Assembly (NCBI GenBank): GCA_025996865.1
Contig: BNTV01000024.1
Location: 1-44,336, forward strand
Reading direction: 5' to 3'
DNA from: Bacteroidia bacterium
GTDB taxonomy: Bacteria > Bacteroidota > Bacteroidia > Bacteroidales > Azobacteroidaceae
Length of the DNA: 44,336 bases
A model generated the notes under the pieces. The model was given only the letters and a program-made list of their open reading frames with translations. It did no database searches and was not told where the DNA came from. The translations under genes were made by a program, and so were the position numbers. Positions 28,755 through 37,304 of the stretch are shown piece after piece (position 1 is the first letter of the stretch; the number at the start of each line of letters is the position of its first letter).

Positions 28755-28810
28755 ATACTTTGCACGGTATGGTTTTTTGCATCGTCCTATAATTTCAACA
28801 TTGATCCAAA

Positions 28811-28915
28811 CACTTAACACAACAATTAACAAAAGAATTAATTAACTATTTTTGCCATAAAAACAAATTTTATTGATTTTAATTAAAATTTTAATTATTT
28901 TATTATACATATTAT
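28811..28915 (+). repeat. Upstream regulatory block B, copy of 17944-18049
   Basis: It is about 105 bp long, with the first 54 bases identical to block A including the three TTAAC units. It lies upstream of susC2 in the 309-bp gap 28699-29007; apart from the terminator and -7 box nothing else is seen there. Confidence 0.85.
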
Positions 28916-28917
28916 CA

Positions 28918-28925
28918 TACGTTTG
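28918..28925 (+). promoter_or_regulatory. -7 box for the susC2 operon
   Basis: TACGTTTG matches TAnnTTTG and begins 3 bp after block B, as at the GH38 promoter. The susC2 ATG is about 80 bp downstream, giving a leader of roughly 75 nt. Confidence 0.6.
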
Positions 28926-29007
28926 TGCATCTATCATGAAAACTATATTTATGAAGATAAAGATAATCTTTAGATAATTCTATTTATTTAAATTAACAAT
29001 TGTTTTT

Positions 29008-32000
29008 ATGGAAAAATCCTGTTTTATTGAAAAACACAAAGAGAAAGACAAAATTTTCTTTGTTAAAAAAAGGTTGATGCGGGTAATTTTATTTTTGTTA
29101 GCCTGTTTAACGGTAATAGAAATAAACGCACAAACAACCAAAGTGATTAAGGGAAACATTACCGGAAAAGACGGTGATGCAATTATCGGAGCCTCCGTAA
29201 CAATTCAGGGAACGACTTATGGAGTTGCTACCAACCCGGAGGGAAACTTTACGCTTCAGACACCTTCTACGTTGCCTGCCAATTCTGTTCTGACAGTTAG
29301 CTACTTAGGTTATGTCAGTCAGAAAAAAACGATTGGAAATCAAACCGTTTTCAACTTTGTGCTTGAGGAAGATATGACAAATCTTGAAGAAGTTGTTGTT
29401 GTCGGTTACGGTACCCAGAAAAAGGTTACGCTTACCGGTTCGGTTGTTTCTATTGGTAACGAGCAACTGCAAGTTACCAAGAACTCAAACCTTCAGAATT
29501 CGCTTACCGGTAAGCTGCCCGGCTTGCGTGTCATACAGAAGACATCCGAACCCGGTGAGTTTACCAACCAGTTTGATATTCGCGGTTTGGGCACTCCGCT
29601 GTTCGTCGTGGATGGCATTCCGCGTGGAGATTTCTCGCGTATGGATCCGAACGACATAGAAAGCGTTTCAATTCTGAAAGATGCTTCGGCCGCTGTTTTC
29701 GGGGTACGTGCTGCAAATGGCGTTGTACTTATTACTACCAAACAAGGAGAAAAAGGAAAGGCAAAAATTGAATATTCCGGTTATTACGGAATTCAGACGC
29801 CTGCTGAAATACTGAAGCCGATCAATGCTTGGGACAGGGCTTTGTTATACAATGAAACGACGATGCGTAGCACTTCAAACCCGCGTAAAATGTACGACAG
29901 CCAGTATTTCCTGGATCTGAAAGACGGCAAGATGCCCGACACCGACTGGTATGCCGAAATTCTGCGGGATGCGGCGCCGCAGCAACAGCATAATGTTTCG
30001 ATCCGGGGCGGCTCAGACAAAATTGATTACTTTGTTAATGTCGGTTATAACAATCAAGGCAGTTTTTTCAAGACAAATTCATCGAACTACGATCGTTATA
30101 ACATGCGGGCTAACCTCAATGCCAACATTACCAACGAATTGAAAGCGTCTATCCGATTAAACTATATTTATGACCAGACAAATCGTCAAAACCCCAGTTC
30201 GTGGACGATTTTCTCGAAATTATGGCGCTCGAAACCTACGGATGCCGTTTATGCCAACAATACAGCGCCTTACTTTACGCACCCCACCAGCGGTGATATT
30301 GAAAATGTCGTACCGCTGATTCATCCCGAATTGAGCGGTGAAGTAAACAACCAGAAACACATCCTGCAATCCAACCTGGCGCTTAGTTATCAGATTCCTT
30401 CCATAAAAGGGCTGTCGGCTAATTTCCTGTTCAGTTACGACAGGGTTTTCAACGACGAATCCAACTTCAAGAAAGCATTCAACGAATACACTTACAATGT
30501 GGCGAATGATACTTACCAGGTCTATACACGTAACTCCCAGACGCAATTGACCCGCAATTACTCGACAAGTTACTCGAGGTTATGGAACCTGTCGCTGAAT
30601 TATGACAACACGTTTGCCGAAACGCACCATGTTGCCGCTTTGCTGCTGTTGGAAAGCAGCTACAACCAGGGTTATAACTTCCGCGCCATGCGTTATTTCA
30701 GCATACCTATTCCTTTCCTGTTCGCAGGCGATACCGACAAACAGGAAGGTCTCGGAAGCGGATTGTCGGAAAATTCCAATAATGCTTTGGTTGGGCGCTT
30801 GAATTATGATTTCCTCAGCAGATATTTACTGGAATTTGCTTTCCGCTATGATGGTTCTTCCAAATTTCCGAAAGGCAAGCAGTGGGGTTTCTTCCCAAGT
30901 GTACAGCTGGGTTATCGTATTTCGGAAGAATCGTTTATCAAGGATAATTTCTCATTCATAGACAATTTGAAGATCAGAGGCTCGTATGGGATACTGGGTG
31001 ATGACGACGCTTCAAGGTTCCAGTTTATCGAAGGGTTTGACTATCCGATGGCCAACGGTAACAAAAGTTTACCTGCCGGCTACGTATTCGGCAACACGTT
31101 TACAAATGCAATAGGCTTTCGCAATGCGCCTAACCCCAACATAACCTGGTACACGGCAACAATGAAAAATATCGGGATTGAAGCCGACCTTTGGCGCGGG
31201 TTGTTCGGATTTTCGGTTGACCTGTTCCAGCGCGACCGCGAAGGCTTGTTGGATACGCCTTCAATCATCGTTCCCGCAACTTTCGGTTCGGGAATTTCGG
31301 ATGCAAATATGAACGCCGACCGCAACAAGGGATTTGAAATTGAATTGAAGCACCGGAACCGCATACTCAAAGATTTTAGCTATAATGTTTCGGGATTTGT
31401 TTCAATGACGCGCTCAATCCTTACTGAAAAAGTCCAACCGTCCCGTACAAATTCGTATAGTTACTGGCGTGACAATCGGGTAGGACGTTATCAGGATATC
31501 TGGTTTGGAAAAGGAGCTGCCGGAACTTATCAATCCTGGAATGACATTATCAATTCCATTTATTCCAATTCGGGATCACTTCCGGGCGACCCGATTTACG
31601 AAGATTGGAACGGCGACGGAACGATTGACGGTGACGACGATCATCCGATTGCCACTACGGTTACGGTTAATAATTCGACCAGTTTCCAAGATCAGCGAAA
31701 CTATCCGTTGATGAACTTCGGCCTGACCCTCGGCGCACAATACAAAGCGCTGGATCTTATTTTGCAGTTTCAGGGATCAGCCATGTCATACGTTTCCTAC
31801 GGCGAACAGTTGCTTGAGCCTTTAGCTTGGGAGGGAAACGCTTTGGAATTACTTTTCGACCGCTGGCACCCCGCCGATGCTGATATAGATCCATACAATC
31901 CATCGACACAGTGGATTTCAGGCTATTATCCTTATGGGAAAACCCGGGCGGAAAGCAATTCACAGTTTAATATTCAAAACGGCGCTTATGCCCGTCTGAA

Positions 32001-32205
32001 AAACATGGAACTCGGCTTTACCGTACCTCAAAATATAGTGACAAAAAAAATAAGGGTGAAGAATCTCCGTCTTTTCATCAATACGTACAACCTGTTTACA
32101 ATTACAAAAGTAAGAGGACTTGACCCGGAAAGACCTACGGAACTCTATGGCTACATGTATCCATTGAATCGTACCGTTAACTTTGGAGGGACAATCCAAT
32201 TCTGA
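29008..32205 (+). CDS. SusC-family TonB-dependent outer-membrane transporter, second pair
   Basis: The protein has 1065 aa. A basic N-terminal extension (residues 1-23) precedes the signal core MRVILFLLACLTVIEINA; a shorter start at 29077 (Met24) is possible, but long n-regions are common in SusC proteins. The regulatory domain is KVIKGNITGKDGDAIIGASV, the TonB-box-like segment is LEEVVVVGYGTQKK, and the plug has GKLPGLRVIQKTSEPGE and SVSILKDASAAVFGVRAANG. The barrel ends in TVNFGGTIQF with a terminal Phe. It shares the upstream block with the GH38 operon, so both systems probably respond to the same signal, but plug and barrel differ widely from SusC1, implying different oligosaccharides. 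Confidence 0.97.
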   Translation: MEKSCFIEKHKEKDKIFFVKKRLMRVILFLLACLTVIEINAQTTKVIKGNITGKDGDAIIGASVTIQGTTYGVATNPEGNFTLQTPSTLPANSVLTVSYLGYVSQKKTIGNQTVFNFVLEEDMTNLEEVVVVGYGTQKKVTLTGSVVSIGNEQLQVTKNSNLQNSLTGKLPGLRVIQKTSEPGEFTNQFDIRGLGTPLFVVDGIPRGDFSRMDPNDIESVSILKDASAAVFGVRAANGVVLITTKQGEKGKAKIEYSGYYGIQTPAEILKPINAWDRALLYNETTMRSTSNPRKMYDSQYFLDLKDGKMPDTDWYAEILRDAAPQQQHNVSIRGGSDKIDYFVNVGYNNQGSFFKTNSSNYDRYNMRANLNANITNELKASIRLNYIYDQTNRQNPSSWTIFSKLWRSKPTDAVYANNTAPYFTHPTSGDIENVVPLIHPELSGEVNNQKHILQSNLALSYQIPSIKGLSANFLFSYDRVFNDESNFKKAFNEYTYNVANDTYQVYTRNSQTQLTRNYSTSYSRLWNLSLNYDNTFAETHHVAALLLLESSYNQGYNFRAMRYFSIPIPFLFAGDTDKQEGLGSGLSENSNNALVGRLNYDFLSRYLLEFAFRYDGSSKFPKGKQWGFFPSVQLGYRISEESFIKDNFSFIDNLKIRGSYGILGDDDASRFQFIEGFDYPMANGNKSLPAGYVFGNTFTNAIGFRNAPNPNITWYTATMKNIGIEADLWRGLFGFSVDLFQRDREGLLDTPSIIVPATFGSGISDANMNADRNKGFEIELKHRNRILKDFSYNVSGFVSMTRSILTEKVQPSRTNSYSYWRDNRVGRYQDIWFGKGAAGTYQSWNDIINSIYSNSGSLPGDPIYEDWNGDGTIDGDDDHPIATTVTVNNSTSFQDQRNYPLMNFGLTLGAQYKALDLILQFQGSAMSYVSYGEQLLEPLAWEGNALELLFDRWHPADADIDPYNPSTQWISGYYPYGKTRAESNSQFNIQNGAYARLKNMELGFTVPQNIVTKKIRVKNLRLFINTYNLFTITKVRGLDPERPTELYGYMYPLNRTVNFGGTIQF

Positions 32206-32246
32206 CAGCCGGTTTTTATTTTTAACTAATAAAAAGATATTAAAAT

Positions 32247-34343
32247 ATGAAACGAATATATTCAATAATAATTGTGATGATATTTTGCCTGTACTGGAAT
32301 ACATCGTGCGATGATTTGGATCTTACTCCAAAAACCGTTTTGACAGCTCAGGACATCTATTCCGAAGGTGGTATCAAAGCTTATATGGCAGGTATTTACA
32401 ACCACCTGCCTATGGAAGATTTCCATTATGCGACAAATAGCGATTATGGCTATTTTAAAACTTTGAACATCTGGCAAATCGGATCGTTAACCGGTGAAAT
32501 GTGTAACGAAGACTGCGGATTCGGACAATATCACCGGAATGGTTACTGGGGTGACGGTTTTAAGATTATCCGCCAAGTGAATACCTTGATCAACGACTTG
32601 CCTAATTATCCCGATTTGGCGGCTTATGCCATGGAATGGATTGCCGAAGCCAAATTTATCCGGGCTTATATTTATTTCCAACTGGCAAAACGATACGGAG
32701 GTTTGCCGCTTATCGAAGCTCCTCAAATCCTGGATCCCAACGATGAAACAACCTTGTGGATAGCACGCAGCAGTCATGCCGATACCTACGATTTTATCCT
32801 GAAAGATCTGGAAGACGCTATTGCAGGTATGCCCGGAACATCTGAAGCGGGCCGTGCCAACAAATACGTTGCCGCCGGACTGAAAAGCCGTGTTGCCTTG
32901 TATGCTGCCACTACGGCTCGTTACGGTCATGACAAATTCGCCGACTGGGAAATCGATGGCGTCCTGCTGCAAGGTATTCCTGCCGGTAAGGCGGTCGGTT
33001 ATTTCAAACAAGCCTGGGATGCCGCCAAGTTGATAGAAGGGCATTATGAACTCCACATTGCAAACGCCGACAAAGTTGCCAATTTTGCCGAAGTATGGGA
33101 AAAATGCGACGACAATAAGGAAAGTATGTGGCTGCGTAAATATTACTATTCGGCGCCAAGCACCCACTCCATGGACGCCCTGTTTTGTCCGGTGCGTTTA
33201 ACGACAACTTACGGAGGCCGTTACGGTGTTCCTCTCGACTGGGTCGAACTCTTCGACAATTTGCCTATGAACGCCGAAGGTCATTTCCACGCCTTTGATG
33301 CGGATGGCAACTACCTCGTATATGACAACGCTCATCAAATGTGGGACGCCGCCGAACCGCGCCTGCGAGCGCAGATTTTTGTTCCCGGAATGATGGCCAA
33401 AGGTTTCAAGATTGATATCCGTATGGGCGTTTTCAACAAAAATATCGACCCTGATGTGAACAAGTTCAAAAAATTCAGTATTGACGATGGCGCAACCAAT
33501 TTCAATTACAGAAGTAATCAAACCGATTCGAGGATTCCTCAGAAGAATATGTTTAACGATGATAAATCGATGATTATTACCCAAGGTAATCGCAGTTCGC
33601 AATCGGCAACGTATGATGATATAGCAGGTATGAAAATCTTCATTTCAGGCTTAGACGGTCCTACAACGAAATGGAGTGGGGAAGGAAATACGATGACCGG
33701 CATTATGCTGCGAAAATTCTTGAATTTAAGTATGCCTCTTGCGCAAACCAAATTAGAAGAATCCACACAGTCGTGGATTGAAATGCGTTACGCGGAAATA
33801 CTGCTGAACCGCGCCGAAGCGGCTATTGAGCTGGCTCAAAGCGGAGAAACCAGCTATAGCGGGACAGATATGCTTCAGGATGCTTATACCTGTATCAATA
33901 CGGTACGCAGCAGAGCAGGCGCAAATTTACTGGCAAGTCAGGGTGAACTGTCCACCGACCCGGCTTACACCAACTGGACCAAACCCGGCCCGAAAGGTCA
34001 AGGCGCCTGGGTGGAAGCGCCTAACCGCGCTTTACAGATTCTCAGGGTTGAACGCTACAAAGAACTCGCGAATGAAGCAAAAATCTATTGGGATTTAAGA
34101 CGTTGGTTTACTTTTGACACGCAATTCAATCAAACCAACAAAAGAGGTTTGTATTCGTTTATGTTCACCAAAGGCGCTACCGTTGGCGCAGACGGTATTC
34201 CCGACGGAAAGTATATCTACGACGCCAAGCAGGGTGAACACTACTCTGAGCCTGCTTCATTCGACAAAAACCGCTATTATGAGGGGATTCCGAGTAGCGA
34301 ACTTCAAAATAATCCGTTATTACAAAAGAATAGAAATCAATAA
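32247..34343 (+). CDS. SusD/RagB-family lipoprotein, second pair
   Basis: The protein has 698 aa, long for the family because of a large insertion in the middle. The lipobox ends at Cys21 (YWNTSC). The N-terminal helices are typical (YMAGIYNHLPMEDF, EAKFIRAYIYFQLAKRYGG), with the family end motifs LRVERYKELANEAKIYWDLRRW and GIPSSELQNNPLLQKN. It is 41 bp after susC2 and forms its binding lid. It is only distantly similar to SusD1. Confidence 0.95.
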   Translation: MKRIYSIIIVMIFCLYWNTSCDDLDLTPKTVLTAQDIYSEGGIKAYMAGIYNHLPMEDFHYATNSDYGYFKTLNIWQIGSLTGEMCNEDCGFGQYHRNGYWGDGFKIIRQVNTLINDLPNYPDLAAYAMEWIAEAKFIRAYIYFQLAKRYGGLPLIEAPQILDPNDETTLWIARSSHADTYDFILKDLEDAIAGMPGTSEAGRANKYVAAGLKSRVALYAATTARYGHDKFADWEIDGVLLQGIPAGKAVGYFKQAWDAAKLIEGHYELHIANADKVANFAEVWEKCDDNKESMWLRKYYYSAPSTHSMDALFCPVRLTTTYGGRYGVPLDWVELFDNLPMNAEGHFHAFDADGNYLVYDNAHQMWDAAEPRLRAQIFVPGMMAKGFKIDIRMGVFNKNIDPDVNKFKKFSIDDGATNFNYRSNQTDSRIPQKNMFNDDKSMIITQGNRSSQSATYDDIAGMKIFISGLDGPTTKWSGEGNTMTGIMLRKFLNLSMPLAQTKLEESTQSWIEMRYAEILLNRAEAAIELAQSGETSYSGTDMLQDAYTCINTVRSRAGANLLASQGELSTDPAYTNWTKPGPKGQGAWVEAPNRALQILRVERYKELANEAKIYWDLRRWFTFDTQFNQTNKRGLYSFMFTKGATVGADGIPDGKYIYDAKQGEHYSEPASFDKNRYYEGIPSSELQNNPLLQKNRNQ

Positions 34344-34361
34344 TATTAAAAAATAAAAATC

Positions 34362-35129
34362 ATGAAAGTTTTTAATTATTATATCTCGTTTATTTTGCTT
34401 TGCCTCACTTTTACAGCTTGCGAAATAGACAACTACGAAGACCCCGATTGCACCATAGAAGGTAAAATATTCGACCATCAGAATCAGGTTTTCCAGGTCA
34501 ATCAAGGCGCAGCTATCATCCGTATCCGGGAAATCAGCTGGGCGAAAGACAGCACGACCTATACCGCCAACAGAACGTTGAAAGTACAGCAGGACGGCAC
34601 CTACCGCAATACTAAAATATTCAGCGGCACCTATCGTTTGTTACCTTACAGCGGAGCCTTCTTTCCTTACGATGATGCCAACCAGGATAATGACGACGCG
34701 GGAGAACTCGTCGAAATAAAGGGAACGGCTACCCGTGATTTTACGGTTACGCCTTATCTGACAATCGAATGGGTAAAGACGCCCTACGTCGATGCGGAGG
34801 GTTACCTGAATTGCTCGGTAAAATTTAAACGCAATCAGAAACCGGGCTATGAAATGCCCGATCTCAAACAAGCATCATTGTCGGTTTCGCGTACAATCAA
34901 TGCAGGCGCCGGCGACGGAGACCTCTTTAATACGCCGAAAACCATTACAAACGATATGGAAGGTACGGAAGTTGAACTCAGGACGATGAAACCGCTGAAA
35001 TACACCGGCATTGATTACTGGGTGCGCGTTTCGATGAATTGTCAGACAGCGGCGGGCAAACCGGAGACCAACTATCCGGGAATGGGAGCCAGCAACTTCA
35101 CTACCATTGAGAAGATTCATGTACCTTAA
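34362..35129 (+). CDS. DUF3823 family lipoprotein
   Basis: The protein has 255 aa with lipobox FTAC (Cys20). The mature part has the DUF3823 layout: an N-terminal beta-sandwich (CTIEGKIFDHQNQVFQ, FSGTYRLLPYSGAFFPY) and a second sandwich with a Lys/Arg-rich strand and a terminal TTIEKIHVP. DUF3823 proteins routinely follow SusD and probably act as surface glycan-binding or scaffold proteins. It ends the second SusCD unit, 18 bp after susD2, and is followed by the palindrome at 35173. Confidence 0.85.
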   Translation: MKVFNYYISFILLCLTFTACEIDNYEDPDCTIEGKIFDHQNQVFQVNQGAAIIRIREISWAKDSTTYTANRTLKVQQDGTYRNTKIFSGTYRLLPYSGAFFPYDDANQDNDDAGELVEIKGTATRDFTVTPYLTIEWVKTPYVDAEGYLNCSVKFKRNQKPGYEMPDLKQASLSVSRTINAGAGDGDLFNTPKTITNDMEGTEVELRTMKPLKYTGIDYWVRVSMNCQTAAGKPETNYPGMGASNFTTIEKIHVP

Positions 35130-35150
35130 TTGAATAAGGGTATTGTGTAG

Positions 35151-35179
35151 TGTTAAGTTAATTTTATGTAGTCGTCATT
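35151..35179 (+). repeat. 29-bp dispersed sequence shared with 17037-17065 (inverted)
   Basis: It is identical over 29 bases to the minus strand at 17037-17065 and runs into the long palindrome at 35173. Together they form a compound intergenic element at the left border of the effector island. Confidence 0.8.
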
Positions 35180-35222
35180 GCGAGACCCCAATAAACGTGT
35201 TTATTGGGGTCTCGCAATGACG
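35173..35222. repeat. Perfect 24-bp-arm palindrome (REP/MITE-like, may act as terminator)
   Basis: Arms 35173-35196 and 35199-35222 are exact inverted copies with a 2-bp centre. The ends read CGTCATTGCGAG and CTCGCAATGACG, a widespread type of bacterial dispersed palindromic repeat. It lies 43 bp after the DUF3823 gene. Confidence 0.9.
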
Positions 35223-35232
35223 TAGCGACAAA

Positions 35233-35345
35233 TCATAATAAATATAACAGTAGTTGAAATATGAAAATCTCGAGTACAACAATAAGAGGCCGATAGCCTC
35301 TTTGATGTTGCAATATCCAAAGGCAGCCAAGGCATCTCTATTTCT
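35233..35345 (-). pseudogene. Effector C-terminal tail remnant, copy 1 (frameshifted)
   Basis: Minus-strand DNA encodes WILQHQRGYRPLIVVLEIF with a stop at 35233-35235, like the last residues of the effector at 37305. One base is missing just before the Trp compared with copy 2, so it no longer joins the DALAAF segment in frame. It overlaps the end of the downstream ankyrin gene and has no start. Confidence 0.65.
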
Positions 35346-36180
35346 CCATATCCGTCGGCAATTCCACTTCTTTCGGAACATATTCCTCCAACAGTTCTAT
35401 AATCTTAACTGCCGGCAATGTATCATTATACCATTTATGCTCTTTGAGATATTCCAAGGTATGAATGGCTTGTCGCCTCAATATTTCTATATGCTTATCC
35501 GCTTCCGCACCATGCTCTAACAGGCAACGCACCACTTCATAATTGTGATTGCGGATAGCCCCCCGCAAGGGTTCACAGTTATTCACATTGACATCGGCGC
35601 CATGATTTATCAAAGCTTCGACAATATCCTTATTCGCTGATAGATTAACCGTAGCGAATTCAATAGGGAATATCGGATTAACGCTACCCGTTTTTAAAGA
35701 TACATCCGCCCCATGATCCAGCAAATAGTTTAATATGGCCGTATCGCCTTTATAAATTGCTTCATCCAGAGGGGTAGAACCAATATTGGGTTCAAGATTG
35801 GGATCTGCCCCATGTTCCACCAATAATTGAACACTACGAATATCGCCTTTATGAACAGCGTATGACAATGGTGTGGATTCATACGCACAACGATTGTTTT
35901 CATTTACATCATATCCTTCTTCTATCAGTTGCTTCATTTTGTCGTACTTCTTTTTTTCAATGGATTGAAAAAAGGGGCCTAAGCACTCCCAATAACTATT
36001 ATCATAATTCAGGATACAAAGGTAAGTGAAAGGTATACAACAAAGGATACCCACTACAAAAACTATTTTCCCTGCAATCTTTTTTATTCCGACTACAAAT
36101 GATAGCATCAAAAAAAGAAGTCCTACTATAACAAGAAAAAGGAAAAGATATACGTATAACAATACACTAAGATCTCCCAT
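35338..36180 (-). CDS. Membrane-anchored ankyrin-repeat protein 2, putative immunity protein
   Basis: The protein has 280 aa. Two transmembrane helices (about 6-30 and 38-58) with the basic loop GIKKIAGK between them place both ends, by the positive-inside rule, outside the cytoplasm. Residues 80-255 hold about five ankyrin repeats (LLVEHGADPNL, YLLDHGADVSL, ALINHGADVNV, CLLEHGAEADK). It is a tandem duplicate of the gene at 36320. The first 129 residues and last 24 are nearly identical while the repeats in between differ strongly. Ankyrin proteins are known immunity partners of secreted toxins, and the neighbouring TssD genes support that reading here. A plain sensor or scaffold role is not excluded. 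Confidence 0.75.
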   Translation of the reverse strand: MGDLSVLLYVYLFLFLVIVGLLFLMLSFVVGIKKIAGKIVFVVGILCCIPFTYLCILNYDNSYWECLGPFFQSIEKKKYDKMKQLIEEGYDVNENNRCAYESTPLSYAVHKGDIRSVQLLVEHGADPNLEPNIGSTPLDEAIYKGDTAILNYLLDHGADVSLKTGSVNPIFPIEFATVNLSANKDIVEALINHGADVNVNNCEPLRGAIRNHNYEVVRCLLEHGAEADKHIEILRRQAIHTLEYLKEHKWYNDTLPAVKIIELLEEYVPKEVELPTDMEK

Positions 36181-36219
36181 AAGATATTTATTTTTAATCT
36201 TTATTGAAAATTGAAATCT

Positions 36220-36340
36220 CTAAAAAATATAATCTTTTATTTCCGTATATTTAATCAGATTAATAAAAGGCTTATAGCCTCTTTGATGTTGCAATATCCA
36301 GAAGGCAGCCAAGGCATCTCTATTTCTCCATATCCGTCGG
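36220..36340 (-). pseudogene. Effector C-terminal tail remnant, copy 2 (best preserved)
   Basis: In one minus-strand frame it reads RNRDALAAFWILQHQRGY and then KPFINLIKYTEIKDYIF, stop at 36220-36222. From the Trp to the stop it has 26 residues, exactly as in the effector ending at 37305 (WILQHQRGYHPF...). No start codon belongs to it. Its upstream part overlaps, in another frame, the last codons of the ankyrin gene at 36320, so an effector end and an immunity end have been fused by recombination. Confidence 0.75.
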
Positions 36341-37159
36341 CAATTCCACTTCTTTCGGAGCATATTCCTCCAACAGTTCTATAATCTTAACTGCGTTCAA
36401 ATAATCATTACGACGGTATTTTACGTTTAGAATATCAGCAGCGCGTTGAGCCGCACTTTTTAATCCCGGCAGACAATTAACATCAACTCCATGCTCCAAT
36501 AAACAGAGAACCACCTCATAATTATTATAATTGATAGCATTTGTCACTGGTCTGCAATTGTTGCTGTTGGGGTCTGCTCCGTGTTTCAGCAAAACTTCAA
36601 CAATATCCCTGCTTACAGGAGAACTATAACCTGTTGCAAATTCGAGGGGAAATCTGGAATCTAAACTGTCTCTTAAAGATACATCCGCCCCATGTTCCAA
36701 CAAGTAGTCTAATATGACTGTATTACCTTTGTAAATTGCTATTTCTATAGGGATAACAGCATTTTTTGGTCTAAGATTGGGATCTGCCCCATGTTCCACC
36801 AATAATTGAACACTACGAATATCTCCTTTGCTGACAGCGTATGACAATGGTGTGGATGGATACGCACAACGATTGTTTTCATTTACATTATATCCTTCTT
36901 CTATCAGTTGCTTCATTTTGTCGTACTTCTTTTTTTCAATGGATTGAAAAAAGGGGCCTAAGCACTCCCAATGACTATTATCATAATTCAGGATACAAAG
37001 GTAAGTGAAAGGTATACAACAAAGAATACCCACTACAAAAACTATTTTCCCTGCAATCTTTTTTATTCCGACTACAAATGATAGCATCAAAAAAAGAAGT
37101 CCTACTATAACAAGAAAAAGGAAAAGATATACGTATAACAATACACTAAGATCTCCCAT
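36320..37159 (-). CDS. Membrane-anchored ankyrin-repeat protein 1, putative immunity protein
   Basis: The protein has 279 aa, same architecture as its tandem copy: two transmembrane helices in residues 6-58, then a periplasm-facing domain by the positive-inside rule. Ankyrin repeats run from about residue 80 to 255 (LLVEHGADPNL, YLLEHGADVSL, VLLKHGADPNS, CLLEHGVDVNC). In the first 129 residues only four differ from copy 2 (63, 91, 101, 110), and the DNA there is almost identical, so the duplication is recent. The divergence is concentrated in later repeats, the likely partner-binding face. Unit length of the duplication is about 980 bp, including the remnant tail. Confidence 0.75.
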   Translation of the reverse strand: MGDLSVLLYVYLFLFLVIVGLLFLMLSFVVGIKKIAGKIVFVVGILCCIPFTYLCILNYDNSHWECLGPFFQSIEKKKYDKMKQLIEEGYNVNENNRCAYPSTPLSYAVSKGDIRSVQLLVEHGADPNLRPKNAVIPIEIAIYKGNTVILDYLLEHGADVSLRDSLDSRFPLEFATGYSSPVSRDIVEVLLKHGADPNSNNCRPVTNAINYNNYEVVLCLLEHGVDVNCLPGLKSAAQRAADILNVKYRRNDYLNAVKIIELLEEYAPKEVELPTDMEK

Positions 37160-37197
37160 AAGATATTTATTTTTAATCTTTATTGAAAATTGAAATT

Positions 37198-37286
37198 TTA
37201 TTTCTGAAAAATATAATCCCTTGTTTCCATATATTTATCATATTTATAAAAGGCTTATAGCCTCTTTGATGTTGCAATATCCAAAA
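37198..37286 (-). pseudogene. Effector C-terminal tail remnant, copy 3
   Basis: WILQHQRGYKPFINM is readable on the minus strand. Compared with copy 2 one base is lost about 14 codons after the Trp; restoring it gives KYMETRDYIFQK and a stop at 37198-37200. It lies between the intact effector gene and ankyrin gene 1 and has no start. Confidence 0.65.
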
Positions 37287-37304
37287 TACTGAATTAATTA
37301 CATA

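Noticed and set aside
35175..35381. 68-aa minus-strand frame at the end of the ankyrin array
   Set aside because: It crosses the palindrome and the frameshifted effector tail; treated as remnant copy 1, not a gene.
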